Part shown: positions 27,870 through 37,666 of the stretch, one piece after another
How the letters are laid out: the number at the start of each line of letters is the position of its first letter
How positions within the stretch are numbered: the stretch's first letter is position 1
Assembly (NCBI RefSeq): GCF_040939785.1
Contig: NZ_CP162553.1
Coordinates: 3,038,001 to 3,102,000, forward strand
Origin: Bradyrhizobium lupini
Lineage (GTDB): Bacteria > Pseudomonadota > Alphaproteobacteria > Rhizobiales > Xanthobacteraceae
Direction: 5' to 3'
Length of the DNA stretch: 64,000 nucleotides
Notes under the pieces: model-generated
The model's database searches: none
What the model saw: the letters and a program-made list of their open reading frames with translations, nothing else
Told to the model about the DNA's origin: nothing
Made by a program: the position numbers and the translations under genes

Positions 27870-29017
27870 CGGTTGCGCTCCGACTTCACGTAGATCTTCT
27901 GCCGCTTGAAGGTGGCGCGCTTGTAGAGCGGGAACAGCTGGAAGAAGAGTTTGATCTTGAGCCAGCGGCCGTAAAGCCCGAGCGGCTCGAATAGCACGAA
28001 CAATACGATGATGATGCCGTAGATCGCGCCTTTCAGGCCGTTGAGCGAGGCAAAGGCCGCGACCTTGGACTGGACATTGGCTGCGGCTTGCGTGCCCGCT
28101 CCGAAGGTCGCTGCAATGCCGGCGATGATGCCGGGCATGTCGTCCTTGAGGTAGGTCAGGAACGGATCGATCATCACGATGAAGATTGCCCCCAGCACCG
28201 CGCCGTGCAGGCTGAAGGTGCCGCCGATCAGGATTACGATGATGAACTCGATCGAGAGCTGGAGCGTGAACATCTCCGGCGAGATGAAGGAGAGCTTGTG
28301 CGCGAACAACACGCCGGCGAAGCCGGTGATCGCCGCGGAGATCGCAAAGGACTTCACCTTGTACAGCGCGACATTGACGCCCATGCTGCGCGCCGCGGTC
28401 TCGCTGTCGCGGATCGCGACGAAGGCGCGCCCGGTGGGCGAACGCAGCAGATTGAGCGTACCGACGATGGTCAGCACCAGCACGGCGAGGCAGAGGAAAT
28501 AGAAAGTGGGGCTGTCGCGCGGCACCGCAACGCCGAGCAGCGACAGCGTCTTCACCCGCATGCCCTCGTTGCCGTGGGTCACGCTCTCCCAACGCGCCAG
28601 GATCTCCTCGACGATCAAGGCGAAGGAGATAGTGGCGATGACGAGGTAGATGCCCTGGAGCCGCAGCGCGGGAAAGCCGACCAACGCGCCAATGCAACCG
28701 GACAGAAGGCCTGCGGCGAGGAAGTAGACCGGGAACGGCACGTTGTACGTCTGCAAGTACGCCGCCGTGTAGGCGCCGATCGCGAGGAACGCCGCGTGCC
28801 CGAGCGAGGCCTGCCCGGTGAAACCGGTCAGGATCAGCAGCGCCACGCCGACGGTCGCATAGATGCAGACGAAGACGAGCTGGCTCATCAGATAGCTGGA
28901 GAGCACATAGGGCGCGATCAGCAGCACGGCCAGCAGGAGACCGTATGAGACGTAATAGCCCGAATGCGGAAACAGCCTGATGTCGTCCTCGTAGTCGGTC
29001 TTGAACAGGAAGCGCAT
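27866..29017 (-). CDS. Branched-chain-type ABC permease, LivM family
   Basis: A 383-residue inner-membrane permease with about nine hydrophobic helices. The segment LTGFTGQASLGHAAFLAIGA is the family hallmark (about 65-84), and the cytoplasmic loop AIRDSETAARSMGVNVALYK (about 200-219) matches the conserved EAA-like region. The C-terminal tail is rich in lysine and arginine. It pairs with LivH, whose gene ends four bases upstream. Confidence 0.92.
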   Translation of the reverse strand: MRFLFKTDYEDDIRLFPHSGYYVSYGLLLAVLLIAPYVLSSYLMSQLVFVCIYATVGVALLILTGFTGQASLGHAAFLAIGAYTAAYLQTYNVPFPVYFLAAGLLSGCIGALVGFPALRLQGIYLVIATISFALIVEEILARWESVTHGNEGMRVKTLSLLGVAVPRDSPTFYFLCLAVLVLTIVGTLNLLRSPTGRAFVAIRDSETAARSMGVNVALYKVKSFAISAAITGFAGVLFAHKLSFISPEMFTLQLSIEFIIVILIGGTFSLHGAVLGAIFIVMIDPFLTYLKDDMPGIIAGIAATFGAGTQAAANVQSKVAAFASLNGLKGAIYGIIIVLFVLFEPLGLYGRWLKIKLFFQLFPLYKRATFKRQKIYVKSERNR

Positions 29018-29021
29018 GCGT

Positions 29022-29897
29022 TCAGACCTTCTTGCGGACGTGAAGGCCGAACAGGCCTTCGGGCTTGAGCAAGAGCACGGCGAGCAGCACGATGTAGGGC
29101 GCGACGTCCTTCCAGCCCTCGGCCAGATAGAAGCCCGCCATGCTCTCGATGACGCCGATCAGGACGCCGCCGACCACGGCGCCGGGGATCGAGCCGAAGC
29201 CGCCGAGCACGGCGGCCGGAAACGCCTTGAGGCCGAGCACGAGGCCGACATTGGAATGGATGAAGGTGATCGGCGCCAGCAGCACGCCGGCGCAGGTCGC
29301 GACCGCCGCGCTGATCGCCCAGACGATCGACACCACGCGCTTGACCGGAATGCCCATGTAATAGGCCGCGAGCATGTTCTCGGAACTGGCGCGCATCGCA
29401 GTGCCGAGCGTGGTCTTGTTGAAGAACAGATAGAGCAGCGTGCACAGGATCATGGTCGCCGCGATCACCGAGAGCTTGTCGTAGGCGAGCACCAGCGGGC
29501 CGATGCGCAGCACGCCCTGGCTAAACGGCGTCTCGATCTTCAGATCATCGGTCCCCCAGATCATGCCTGCGATCGAGCGCAGGAAATAGCCGAGCCCGAT
29601 GGTGGCCATGATGATGGAGAATTGCGGATAGCCGAGGATCGGCCGCACCACCACGCGCTCGGCCAGCATGCCGAACAGCGCCATCGCCGCCACCGCACCG
29701 GCAAAGCCGATCCAGTAGTTCAGCCCCATCATGCCGATGAAGGTGAAGGCTAAGAAGCCGCCCAGCATCATCAAATCGCCCTGGGCGAAATTGACGACCT
29801 CGGTGGCCTTGTAGACAAGCACGAAGCCGAGCGCGATCAGGCCGTAGACGCAGCCGAGCGCAACACCGCTGACCAGCTGCTGAACGAAATCCAGCAT
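29022..29897 (-). CDS. Branched-chain-type ABC permease, LivH family
   Basis: A 291-residue permease and the first gene of the cluster. It starts MLDFVQQLVSGVALGCVYGL with the typical LivH helix, followed by VNFAQGDLMMLGGF. The loop RASSENMLAAYYMGIPVKRV is conserved in the family. The start at 29897 follows a GGGAGGATG ribosome-binding stretch. Upstream extension of the frame lacks features. Confidence 0.92.
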   Translation of the reverse strand: MLDFVQQLVSGVALGCVYGLIALGFVLVYKATEVVNFAQGDLMMLGGFLAFTFIGMMGLNYWIGFAGAVAAMALFGMLAERVVVRPILGYPQFSIIMATIGLGYFLRSIAGMIWGTDDLKIETPFSQGVLRIGPLVLAYDKLSVIAATMILCTLLYLFFNKTTLGTAMRASSENMLAAYYMGIPVKRVVSIVWAISAAVATCAGVLLAPITFIHSNVGLVLGLKAFPAAVLGGFGSIPGAVVGGVLIGVIESMAGFYLAEGWKDVAPYIVLLAVLLLKPEGLFGLHVRKKV

Positions 29898-30009
29898 CGT
29901 CGCGCATCCTCCCGATACAACCGGCGGTTCTTCCTGACCGCCTTGCCGCATCTTGTGTTCAGTCGCTACGCAGTCGTTTCGCTGCGTTCGCGCCATTCGT
30001 CCCTTCACC

Positions 30010-30039
30010 AATTCAGCCTGAACCGCCAAGCGCTGTCAA
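30010..30039 (-). promoter_or_regulatory. Possible promoter of the liv-type operon
   Basis: On the minus strand a TTGACA (30039-30034) is followed after 18 bases by TGAATT (30015-30010), a weak -10. The position, about 115 bp before the LivH start in the gap to the divergent exporter, is suitable. Seen by eye only. Confidence 0.3.
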
Positions 30040-30160
30040 CAAACGGTGACTTGCCATTAGTCCAATCCGGATGACGGAATTTGCGGCAGCGCGATTCACG
30101 GTGCCGAATCATCTTCGGGGCATGGTCGCGAGCGATGCAAAACCGCAAGGTGTGGCCGTG

Positions 30161-30906
<746 letters not shown>

Positions 30907-30910
<4 letters not shown>

Positions 30911-32433
30911 GCTCGGCCACCGCGCTGTCCTGGTTCGCCCGCCACGAGCTCCGGCTCGCCTGGCGCGAATGGCTTGCCATGATGACCGGCGGGCGGCGCA
31001 ATCGAACGCGTGCCGCGGTGATCGGCCTGCTGTTCTTCGCGGCGCTGCTGCACGTCCCGGCCTGGGCGGTGATCGGCCGCTTCGCCGACCTGCAATTGCC
31101 GCTCGACAAATCCTCGCTGATCGTGATTTCGGCGACAATTTTTCTCGCCTGGACGCTGATGCTGTCACAGGCGATCGAATCGGTGACGCGGGTGTTCTAC
31201 GCACGCGCCGATCTCGAGCTCATCATGTCCTCACCCGCGACGCTGGCCAATCTGTTCTCGGTGCGCATCGCCGCGATCGCGCTCGCCATCACGGTGATGG
31301 CGCTGCTGTTCTCGACACCCTTCATCGACGTGCTGGTGTTCGGGGGCGGCGCGCGCTGGCTTGCAGCGTTCGGCGTCGTCGTCGCGATGGGCCTGTCGGC
31401 CGCAGCGATCGCGATCGCCGTCACCATCCTGCTGTTCCGCCTGATCGGTCCGGCGCGGACACGGTTCGTCGCCCAGATCCTCGCCGCCATCATCGGCGCC
31501 GGCTTCGTGATCGCGCTCCAGGTGGCGGCGATCATGTCCTACGGCACGCTGTCGCGCTTCACCATCCTGACCTCGGGTAGCTTGGCCGCTTACGCGCCCG
31601 ATGCCGACAGCATCTGGTGGTGGCCGGCGCGGGCGGCGATGGGGGACGCCGAAGCGCTGCTGCTGCTCCTGGCGCTCGGCCTCATGCTGCTCGGAGGCGT
31701 CATGGCGATCTTCTCGGGCCGCTTTGCGGACACGGCGATCGATGCCGCCGCCTATGGCGCGTCCGGCCGTCGCAGCGCGAAGGAGCGCCCGTTCCGCGGC
31801 GGATCGCGGCAGCATGCCCTACGGCGCAAGGAATTTTCGCTGCTCTGGCGCGATCCCTGGCTGATCTCGCAGACGCTGATGCAGCTGCTCTATCTGGTGC
31901 CGCCGGCATTGCTGCTCTGGCGCAACTTTGCCGACAGCTCCGCGGCGCTGACGCTGATCACGCCGGTCATCGTCATGGCGGCGGGACAACTCGCCGGCGG
32001 GCTTGCCTGGCTGACGCTCTCGGGCGAGGACGCGCCCGACCTGGTTGCGACCGCGCCATTGCCGCCGTCCAGCGTCATCCGCGCCAAGATAGAGGTGGTG
32101 CTGATCGCGATCGGCGTCATCTTCTGCCCGCTGATCGCGGCGCTCGCTTTCGCCTCGGCGTTCCAGGCCGCGGTCAGCGCCGGTGCGGTCATCGTCAGTG
32201 CGGCCTCCGCCACCGCAATCCAGCTCTGGTTCCGGGTGCAAGCCCGGCGCAGCCAATTCCGCCGCCGCCAGACCTCGTCGCGGCTTGCGACCTTTGCCGA
32301 GGCGTTCTCCTCGATCGGCTGGGCTGCCAGCGCCGCGCTGGTGCTCACGCTGCCCATCGTCGGCCTCGTCAGCAGCCTGATCACCGCGAGCCTCGTCGCC
32401 CTCACCTGGAAGTTCAGCCCGCGGCGGGAGTAG
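30907..32433 (+). CDS. ABC-2 type exporter permease
   Basis: A 508-residue inner-membrane protein with roughly twelve hydrophobic segments in two halves, linked by a charged cytoplasmic stretch near 290-320 (SGRRSAKERPFRGGSRQHAL). The motif RRKEFSLLWRDPWLISQTLM after the linker is typical of large ABC-2 permeases. It is translationally coupled to the ATPase before it. I cannot tell the cargo; such pairs export lipids, peptides or drugs. Confidence 0.82.
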
Positions 32434-32554
32434 TAAAGGCGCAGATCATAGGGCGGCGTGACGGTGCGACACTGACGCGCTGTTGATCGCGCGCTGTTGG
32501 CCACGCGCTGCATTGCAAGCTAGACTTTCCCCTGAAGTCATCGGGGATGAATTC

Positions 32555-33367
32555 ATGCGACGACTGGTTTCGGCCGCTCTGGCGCTGTTCGGCGCATTCC
32601 TCTCACCTGCCACCGCCCAGCAGTCGCAGCGCAGCGAATGCTTGGCGATGGCGAATGCTGCGCCGCGCCTCATGTCGGTCGCGTTCAGGCAGGCGGCGGC
32701 TGCGCCCGAGGTCGAGATCACCTATGCCGGCCATTCCACCTATTTCATCGACACGCCCGGCGGCTTACGCATCGCCACCGACTATAGCGGGGCCTACCAG
32801 GTGGGCCGGCTGCCCGATGTCGTCACCATGAACCGGGCCCACAGCACGCACTACTCTTTATATCCCGACAAGCGCATTCCTCGTGTGCTGCATGGCTGGG
32901 GCGAAGACGGCAAGCCGGCCATCGTGTCGGAGCGCATCGGCGACACCTTCATCCGCAACGTCACGACCGACATCCGTCGCTATTTCGGCGACGATGCCGG
33001 CGCCGACATGATCCGTGACGGCAACTCCATCTTCATCTTCGAGGTGGCGGGCCTCTGCATCGGCCATCTCGGCCATCTTCACCACAAGCTCTATGACAGC
33101 CACTTCGCCCAGATCGGGCGGCTCGACATCGTGATGGTGCCGATCGACGGCACCTACACCATGTCGCTCGACGGCGTCTCCGAGATCACCAAGCGGCTGC
33201 GCGCCTCGGTGGTGCTGCCGATGCACCGCTTCGCCACCCCGCTCGACGATTTCATGCAACGCATCGGCCAGCAGTTCGAGATCGACCGGCGCATGGAACG
33301 AAGTTTCCGGATGTCCCGAGATGCGTTGCCGTCGAAGCCGACGGTGATCATCCTCGACGGGGTGTGA
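32555..33367 (+). CDS. Periplasmic MBL-fold hydrolase, UlaG-like
   Basis: A 270-residue protein with a signal peptide (MRRLVSAALALFGAFLSPAT, AQ). The metallo-beta-lactamase fold is shown by ITYAGHSTYFIDTPGGLRIA (about 53-72), with the GHST in the place of the UlaG-type GHAT, a GHLGHLHH segment (about 170) and a late VVLPMHRF histidine. UlaG-like enzymes hydrolyse lactones or phosphodiesters; export to the periplasm is unusual for that group. A GGGGA lies seven bases before the ATG. Substrate unknown. Confidence 0.72.
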   Translation: MRRLVSAALALFGAFLSPATAQQSQRSECLAMANAAPRLMSVAFRQAAAAPEVEITYAGHSTYFIDTPGGLRIATDYSGAYQVGRLPDVVTMNRAHSTHYSLYPDKRIPRVLHGWGEDGKPAIVSERIGDTFIRNVTTDIRRYFGDDAGADMIRDGNSIFIFEVAGLCIGHLGHLHHKLYDSHFAQIGRLDIVMVPIDGTYTMSLDGVSEITKRLRASVVLPMHRFATPLDDFMQRIGQQFEIDRRMERSFRMSRDALPSKPTVIILDGV

Positions 33368-33429
33368 CGCAATTTTCTCCAAGTCGGCTGCCGGCCGGTC
33401 GTGCTGATCTCCCGCAAAGGGAGATCGAC

Positions 33430-33951
33430 ATGACCGACTTTGCGAGATTATTGCACGCGGACGGACCGAACCCCCAGCACGCGGCGGCACTCCAGCTTTA
33501 TGGCCGCTTCGTCGGCGATTGGGACGCCGAGATCACCGCCCATGGACCCGATGGAACGAAACACACCGCGCCCGGCGAAATCCATTTCGGCTGGGTGCTG
33601 GAGGGCCGCGCCGTGCAAGACGTCTGGATCATTCCGCGCCCGGCCGGCAGCCCGGCCTTGCCGATCGCCGGCAATTGGTACGGCACGACGCTGCGGGTCT
33701 ACGATCCGACCATCGATGCCTGGCGGATTTCATGGTTCGATCCCGGCCGCTGCATATTCCGCCAGCAGATCGGCCGTCCACGCGATGCCGACATCGTGCA
33801 GGAAGGCACGACCGAAGCTGGCGACCTGACGCGCTGGAGTTTTACGGAAGTCACCGAGGATTTCTTCCACTGGCTCGGCGAGGTCAAGCCGGCCACCGCA
33901 ACCGATTGGCGGCTGGTGGTCGATGTGAGGGCGAAGCGGCGCAAGGGTTGA
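33430..33951 (+). CDS. Lipocalin-like/DUF1579-type hypothetical protein
   Basis: A 173-residue cytoplasmic protein starting MTDFARLLHADGPNPQHAAA, with AAAGGGAGATC before the ATG. The pattern LYGRFVGDWDAEITAHGPDG, then EIHFGWVLEGRAVQDVWI and RISWFDPGR resembles small beta-barrel (DUF1579, lipocalin-like) proteins. No catalytic motif is evident. It follows the MBL gene by 62 bases and may share its transcript. Confidence 0.6.
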   Translation: MTDFARLLHADGPNPQHAAALQLYGRFVGDWDAEITAHGPDGTKHTAPGEIHFGWVLEGRAVQDVWIIPRPAGSPALPIAGNWYGTTLRVYDPTIDAWRISWFDPGRCIFRQQIGRPRDADIVQEGTTEAGDLTRWSFTEVTEDFFHWLGEVKPATATDWRLVVDVRAKRRKG

Positions 33952-34067
33952 CGCCGGCGCCGCTGTACCGCGATGACGGGCGCGATTGCGCAACGCGCGT
34001 TGGTGCATGCGAGGACGAGGTGCTAGGCTCCCAAAACAAGAAGCATACATCAAGGGAGCGCACGCCG

Positions 34068-35117
34068 ATGGCTGCAAGCGGTTTGCCCGCCAACACGAGC
34101 GGGCTATTCGTCGAGCCGCGCGAGGACTGGCTCGCGCTGCATCAGGAGGAGATCATCGATCCCTCACGGCCGATCGTCGATCCCCATCACCATCTCTGGA
34201 ATCGCGGGCACCGCTATCTGATCGAGGAGATGGCGGCAGATATCGCCTCCGGCCACAACGTCATCGCCACCGTCTATGTCGATTGCCGCTCGATGTATCG
34301 CGCGCACGGGCCGGAGGCGTTCCGGCCGGTGGGCGAAGTCGAGTTCGCCAATGGCGTCGCCGCGATGAGCGCCAGCGGCGGTTACGGCAAGGCCGCGATT
34401 TGCGCCGGCATCGTCAGCCACGTCAATCTGCTGCTCGGCGATGCCGCACAACCGGTGTTGGAGGCCGAGATCGCGGCGGGCAACGGTCGCTTCCGCGGCA
34501 TCCGGCATTCCTCGGCCTGGGACCAGGATCCTGCTGTCGCCGGCATGTATGCGAGCCGGCCGCAGGGATTGCTGCAGGACCCGACCTTCCGCAAGGGCTT
34601 TGCCTGCCTCGCGCCGCTCAACCTGAGCTTCGACGCCTGGCTGTTCCATCCGCAAATCGGCGAGCTGACCGAGCTCGCCCGCGCATTTCCCGACACCAGG
34701 ATCGTGCTCGACCATTGCGGCGGCCCGGCCGGAATCGGCCGCTTTGCGGGGCGACGCGAGGAGGTGTTTCCGCAATGGCGCGCCTCGATCCGGGAGATCG
34801 CCAAATGCGAGAACGTGGTGGTGAAGCTCGGCGGGCTCGCGATGTGCCTGCTCGGCTACGACTTCCATTTGCGCGCGAGTCCGCCATCATCCAAGGAGCT
34901 TGCCGCGGCGTGGCGGCCTTACATCGAAACCTGCATCGAGGCGTTTGGACCCGAGCGCGCGATGTTCGAGAGCAACTTCCCGCCGGACAAGGGCCAGTGC
35001 AGCTACCAGGTGATCTTCAACACGTTCAAGCGTATCGCGGCGCCCCTGAGCGAGACCGAGAAGACGGCGTTGTTCTCGCAGACCGCGAGCAATTTCTACC
35101 GGCTCGATTTGCCTTAA
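34068..35117 (+). CDS. Amidohydrolase family protein (Amidohydro_2, TIM barrel)
   Basis: A 349-residue metal-dependent hydrolase. The metal motif PIVDPHHHLWN is at about 34-44, followed by DCRSMYRAHGP, and later HCGGPAGIG and the ESNFPPDKG segment with the catalytic acid. The group (COG3618) includes lactonases and decarboxylases acting on 2-pyrone or sugar lactones. The frame is open far upstream, but MAASGLPANTSGLFVEPRED with AAGGGAGCG before it is the natural start. It ends just before a strong hairpin shared with the convergent cupin gene. Confidence 0.85.
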   Translation: MAASGLPANTSGLFVEPREDWLALHQEEIIDPSRPIVDPHHHLWNRGHRYLIEEMAADIASGHNVIATVYVDCRSMYRAHGPEAFRPVGEVEFANGVAAMSASGGYGKAAICAGIVSHVNLLLGDAAQPVLEAEIAAGNGRFRGIRHSSAWDQDPAVAGMYASRPQGLLQDPTFRKGFACLAPLNLSFDAWLFHPQIGELTELARAFPDTRIVLDHCGGPAGIGRFAGRREEVFPQWRASIREIAKCENVVVKLGGLAMCLLGYDFHLRASPPSSKELAAAWRPYIETCIEAFGPERAMFESNFPPDKGQCSYQVIFNTFKRIAAPLSETEKTALFSQTASNFYRLDLP

Positions 35118-35137
35118 AGGGATTGGCACCATGACGA

Positions 35138-35173
35138 GAACAGGGGCCGGGATGTTGATCCCGGCCCCTGTTC
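35138..35173. terminator. Strong 16-bp hairpin between convergent genes
   Basis: A perfect 16-bp inverted repeat (35138-35153 with 35158-35173, loop GTTG) rich in GC sits between two convergent stop codons. It lacks a T-tract on either side, so termination could be hairpin-dependent or it may serve as an mRNA 3' end. Confidence 0.6.
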
Positions 35174-35213
35174 CGTCGTGACCGCTGGGAAGCGTCCTTG
35201 AACTGTTTGAACT

Positions 35214-35669
35214 CTAATTTGCGCCCATCAGCGAGGCCGGACGGCGCTCGCCGGTGGCGACGAAGATCTTCTTGAGCTTGTTGACGACGCGGATCAGGAA
35301 GCCGATCATCACGGGATTGGTCTTGCGGCAGAAGGCGATCTTCTTGACGTGGCCTTCGACATGCCATTTGGCATGCGCGCCGTCGCGGAAGAAGATGACG
35401 TCGCCCGGGCCGTAGCGCTTCGGCGGCATGCCGTCGCTTTCGAGCACGATCGATCCTTCCATGATCATGATCGTCTCGTCGATATCGTAGTACCAGTTGA
35501 AGCGCCCTTCGGTGCAGGCCCAGATGATGGTCGAAGCGGTGCCGTCGGCGCTGGTGGACAGGATGTGCGAGCGCGACACCGGATTGCCTTCGATAATCCA
35601 GGACGGCTCGATCGGCCGCAGCTCGAGATCTACATTGCAATGACTGATTTCAATCAATGTGCGCGACAT
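35214..35669 (-). CDS. Cupin-domain protein
   Basis: A 151-residue single-domain cupin. The barrel pattern is clear: WYYDIDETIMIMEGSIVLES (about 55-74) corresponds to cupin motif 1 and GPGDVIFFRDGAHAKWHVEG to motif 2. The metal ligands appear reduced (Asp/Glu plus one His), as in DUF861/ethanolamine-type cupins. About 30 C-terminal residues (VNKLKKIFVATGERRPASLM) are extra. Function unknown. Confidence 0.75.
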   Translation of the reverse strand: MSRTLIEISHCNVDLELRPIEPSWIIEGNPVSRSHILSTSADGTASTIIWACTEGRFNWYYDIDETIMIMEGSIVLESDGMPPKRYGPGDVIFFRDGAHAKWHVEGHVKKIAFCRKTNPVMIGFLIRVVNKLKKIFVATGERRPASLMGAN

Positions 35670-35897
35670 CTGTTTCCTCGGGGGATAAAATATGACCTGC
35701 CCGGATCTCGGCCCGGATTGTTCAAAGATGGCGGGAACGCTAGTAGCCGATTTTTAATTCTTTCTTACGCAGGGCCCGACAATCAGCCGCAAGTTGCAGA
35801 CGCGAAACGGTTAACGTCGCAATTTCCCTGCAATTTCGAGCACATGAACCCTTCTTTTCCGGGGTGCGACAAAGTGCGCGAAGCATCTGAAGGAGCC

Positions 35898-36296
35898 ATG
35901 CCGATGCCCCTCACCCCGGAGGTTCTCAAAGCTCATGGCGAGGTCGTCGCCTGGCTCGGCAGCCTCGATGTCTCCTTCGCAACCGAAGAGGAGCCCTGGT
36001 TCACCGTTGACGGCATCGAAAGCCCCGGGCAGATCGGCGGTGACCTCCATGAGATGCGGCGGGCGGCGGATGCGCTCGAGGCGACACTCGACGACGAGGA
36101 CGACGTCAACGAGGCCCCCGAGCAAATCCGCAGGGGCCTCGACCTGCCCGAGGCGAATGATCCGGTCGGTGCGCTCTACGATGCGGTGGCGGCCTCCGAC
36201 GCCGTCGTGCGGGCCACCGACGGCAGCCCGTTCACGACGCTGTTCAACCGCTTCAGCATCGACACCAGCCCGATGCTGCGCAACCCGGCGGCGTAG
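35898..36296 (+). CDS. Conserved hypothetical acidic protein
   Basis: A 132-residue acidic protein with no membrane segment: MPMPLTPEVLKAHGEVVAWL, a Asp/Glu-rich middle (EATLDDEDDVNEAPEQIRRG) and a C-terminus ending RNPAA. AAGGAG lies before two ATGs at 35898 and 35904; the second gives better spacing. The stop is immediately adjacent to the convergent aminopeptidase stop (36297). I do not recognise the family. Confidence 0.6.
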   Translation: MPMPLTPEVLKAHGEVVAWLGSLDVSFATEEEPWFTVDGIESPGQIGGDLHEMRRAADALEATLDDEDDVNEAPEQIRRGLDLPEANDPVGALYDAVAASDAVVRATDGSPFTTLFNRFSIDTSPMLRNPAA

Positions 36297-37553
36297 TTAC
36301 TTCGCCCATTCGCCCTTGCGAAACACCGGCACTTTGCTGCCGTCGGCGAGAATGCCGTCGATGTCGGTCTCGGCCGAGCCGATCATCCAGTCGATATGGA
36401 TCAGGCTCTGGTTGCCGCCTTGCGCGGCGATCTGCTGCGGCGTGAGCTGCGCGCCGTTGACGAAGCACTTCGAGTAGCACTGGCCAAGCGCGATGTGCGA
36501 GGCCGCGTTCTCATCGAACAGCGTGTTGTAGAACAACAGTCCGCTCTGCGAGATCGGCGAGGAATGCGGCACCAGGGCCACCTCGCCGAGACGGCGCGCG
36601 CCCTCGTCGGTATCGAGCACCTTGTTCAGTACCTCCTCGCCGCGCGAAGCCTTCGCGTCGACGATCCTGCCGTCCTCGAAACGCACCGCGATGTTGTCGA
36701 TCAGCGTGCCCTGGTAGGACAGCGGCTTCGAGCTCACGACATGGCCGTAGACGCGCCGGCAATGCGGCGTGGTGAAGACCTCTTCGGTTGGGATATTGGC
36801 GTTGCAGCTGATGCCGTTCTTGGAGAGCGAAGCGCCGCCTTCCCATTCATGGCCGTCGGCGAGCCCGATGGTGAGGTCAGTGCCCGGTCCCGAGTACTGG
36901 AGCGCGCGGAAACGCTGGCCGTTGAGCCAGTTGGTGCGCTCGCGCAGCACCGCATTGTGGCTCGCCCAATTGGCCGGCGCGTCGTCGCGATCGACGCGGG
37001 ACGCCGCGAAGATCGCGTCCGCGAGCTTGCCGATCGCGACCTCTTCAGGATCGTTCGGAAAGACTTGCTTTGCCCAGGATGGGCTTGGATACGCAATGAT
37101 GTTCCAGTTGGTATCGAAATTGACGATCTTTTCCAGCGCCGGCTGATAGGCCATGGAATTGGCCTTGCTGGCGCGCGCGACCTTGGAAGCATCTTCGCCC
37201 GACAGCAGCATCGGATTGTCGCCGACGATGGCGAGACGGGCGGTGTTGTTGGAGAACGCCTTGGCCATGCCCTCGTAGAGCCAGTTGGCGGCGCGATCGA
37301 AGCTGTCGTCGTGGCCGTGGCGGTAGCGCGCCAGCGTCATCTCTTCGTCGGAGAGAATGGGCGTCACGATGCCGGCGCCGGCCTTGTAGGCATGCACGGC
37401 AATCCGCCGCACCAGCGGCAACGCGATCGCAGGTGCCGTCAAGAGCAGATCCTGGCCCGGCCGCAAGCCCAGGCCCACCTTCACCGCCACCTCGGCCAGC
37501 CGGTCGAGCTTCACGGGATCGATGGGAGTGGAGGTGATGCGTTGATCAGTCAT
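36297..37553 (-). CDS. M29-family aminopeptidase
   Basis: A 418-residue cytosolic metallopeptidase of the AmpS/aminopeptidase T group. Family segments include LRPGQDLLLTAPAIALPLVR near the start, LTIGLADGHEWEGGASLSKN, ISCNANIPTEEVFTTPHCRR (catalytic Glu region), and a C-terminal GQCYSKCFVNG followed by a HIDWMIGS motif. The length matches the family. It releases N-terminal residues from peptides and would complement peptide uptake. It directly abuts the convergent hypothetical gene. Confidence 0.92.
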   Translation of the reverse strand: MTDQRITSTPIDPVKLDRLAEVAVKVGLGLRPGQDLLLTAPAIALPLVRRIAVHAYKAGAGIVTPILSDEEMTLARYRHGHDDSFDRAANWLYEGMAKAFSNNTARLAIVGDNPMLLSGEDASKVARASKANSMAYQPALEKIVNFDTNWNIIAYPSPSWAKQVFPNDPEEVAIGKLADAIFAASRVDRDDAPANWASHNAVLRERTNWLNGQRFRALQYSGPGTDLTIGLADGHEWEGGASLSKNGISCNANIPTEEVFTTPHCRRVYGHVVSSKPLSYQGTLIDNIAVRFEDGRIVDAKASRGEEVLNKVLDTDEGARRLGEVALVPHSSPISQSGLLFYNTLFDENAASHIALGQCYSKCFVNGAQLTPQQIAAQGGNQSLIHIDWMIGSAETDIDGILADGSKVPVFRKGEWAK

Positions 37554-37666
37554 GCCGGGTCCTCTGCCGAACGTCTCTTGCTCAATTTAAGTCTAGCATC
37601 GCGAGACACAAGTGCGCGAGTGCCTTGCGACACCCCAAAGATAGGCAGTTTCGCGCATTTTGGTTT

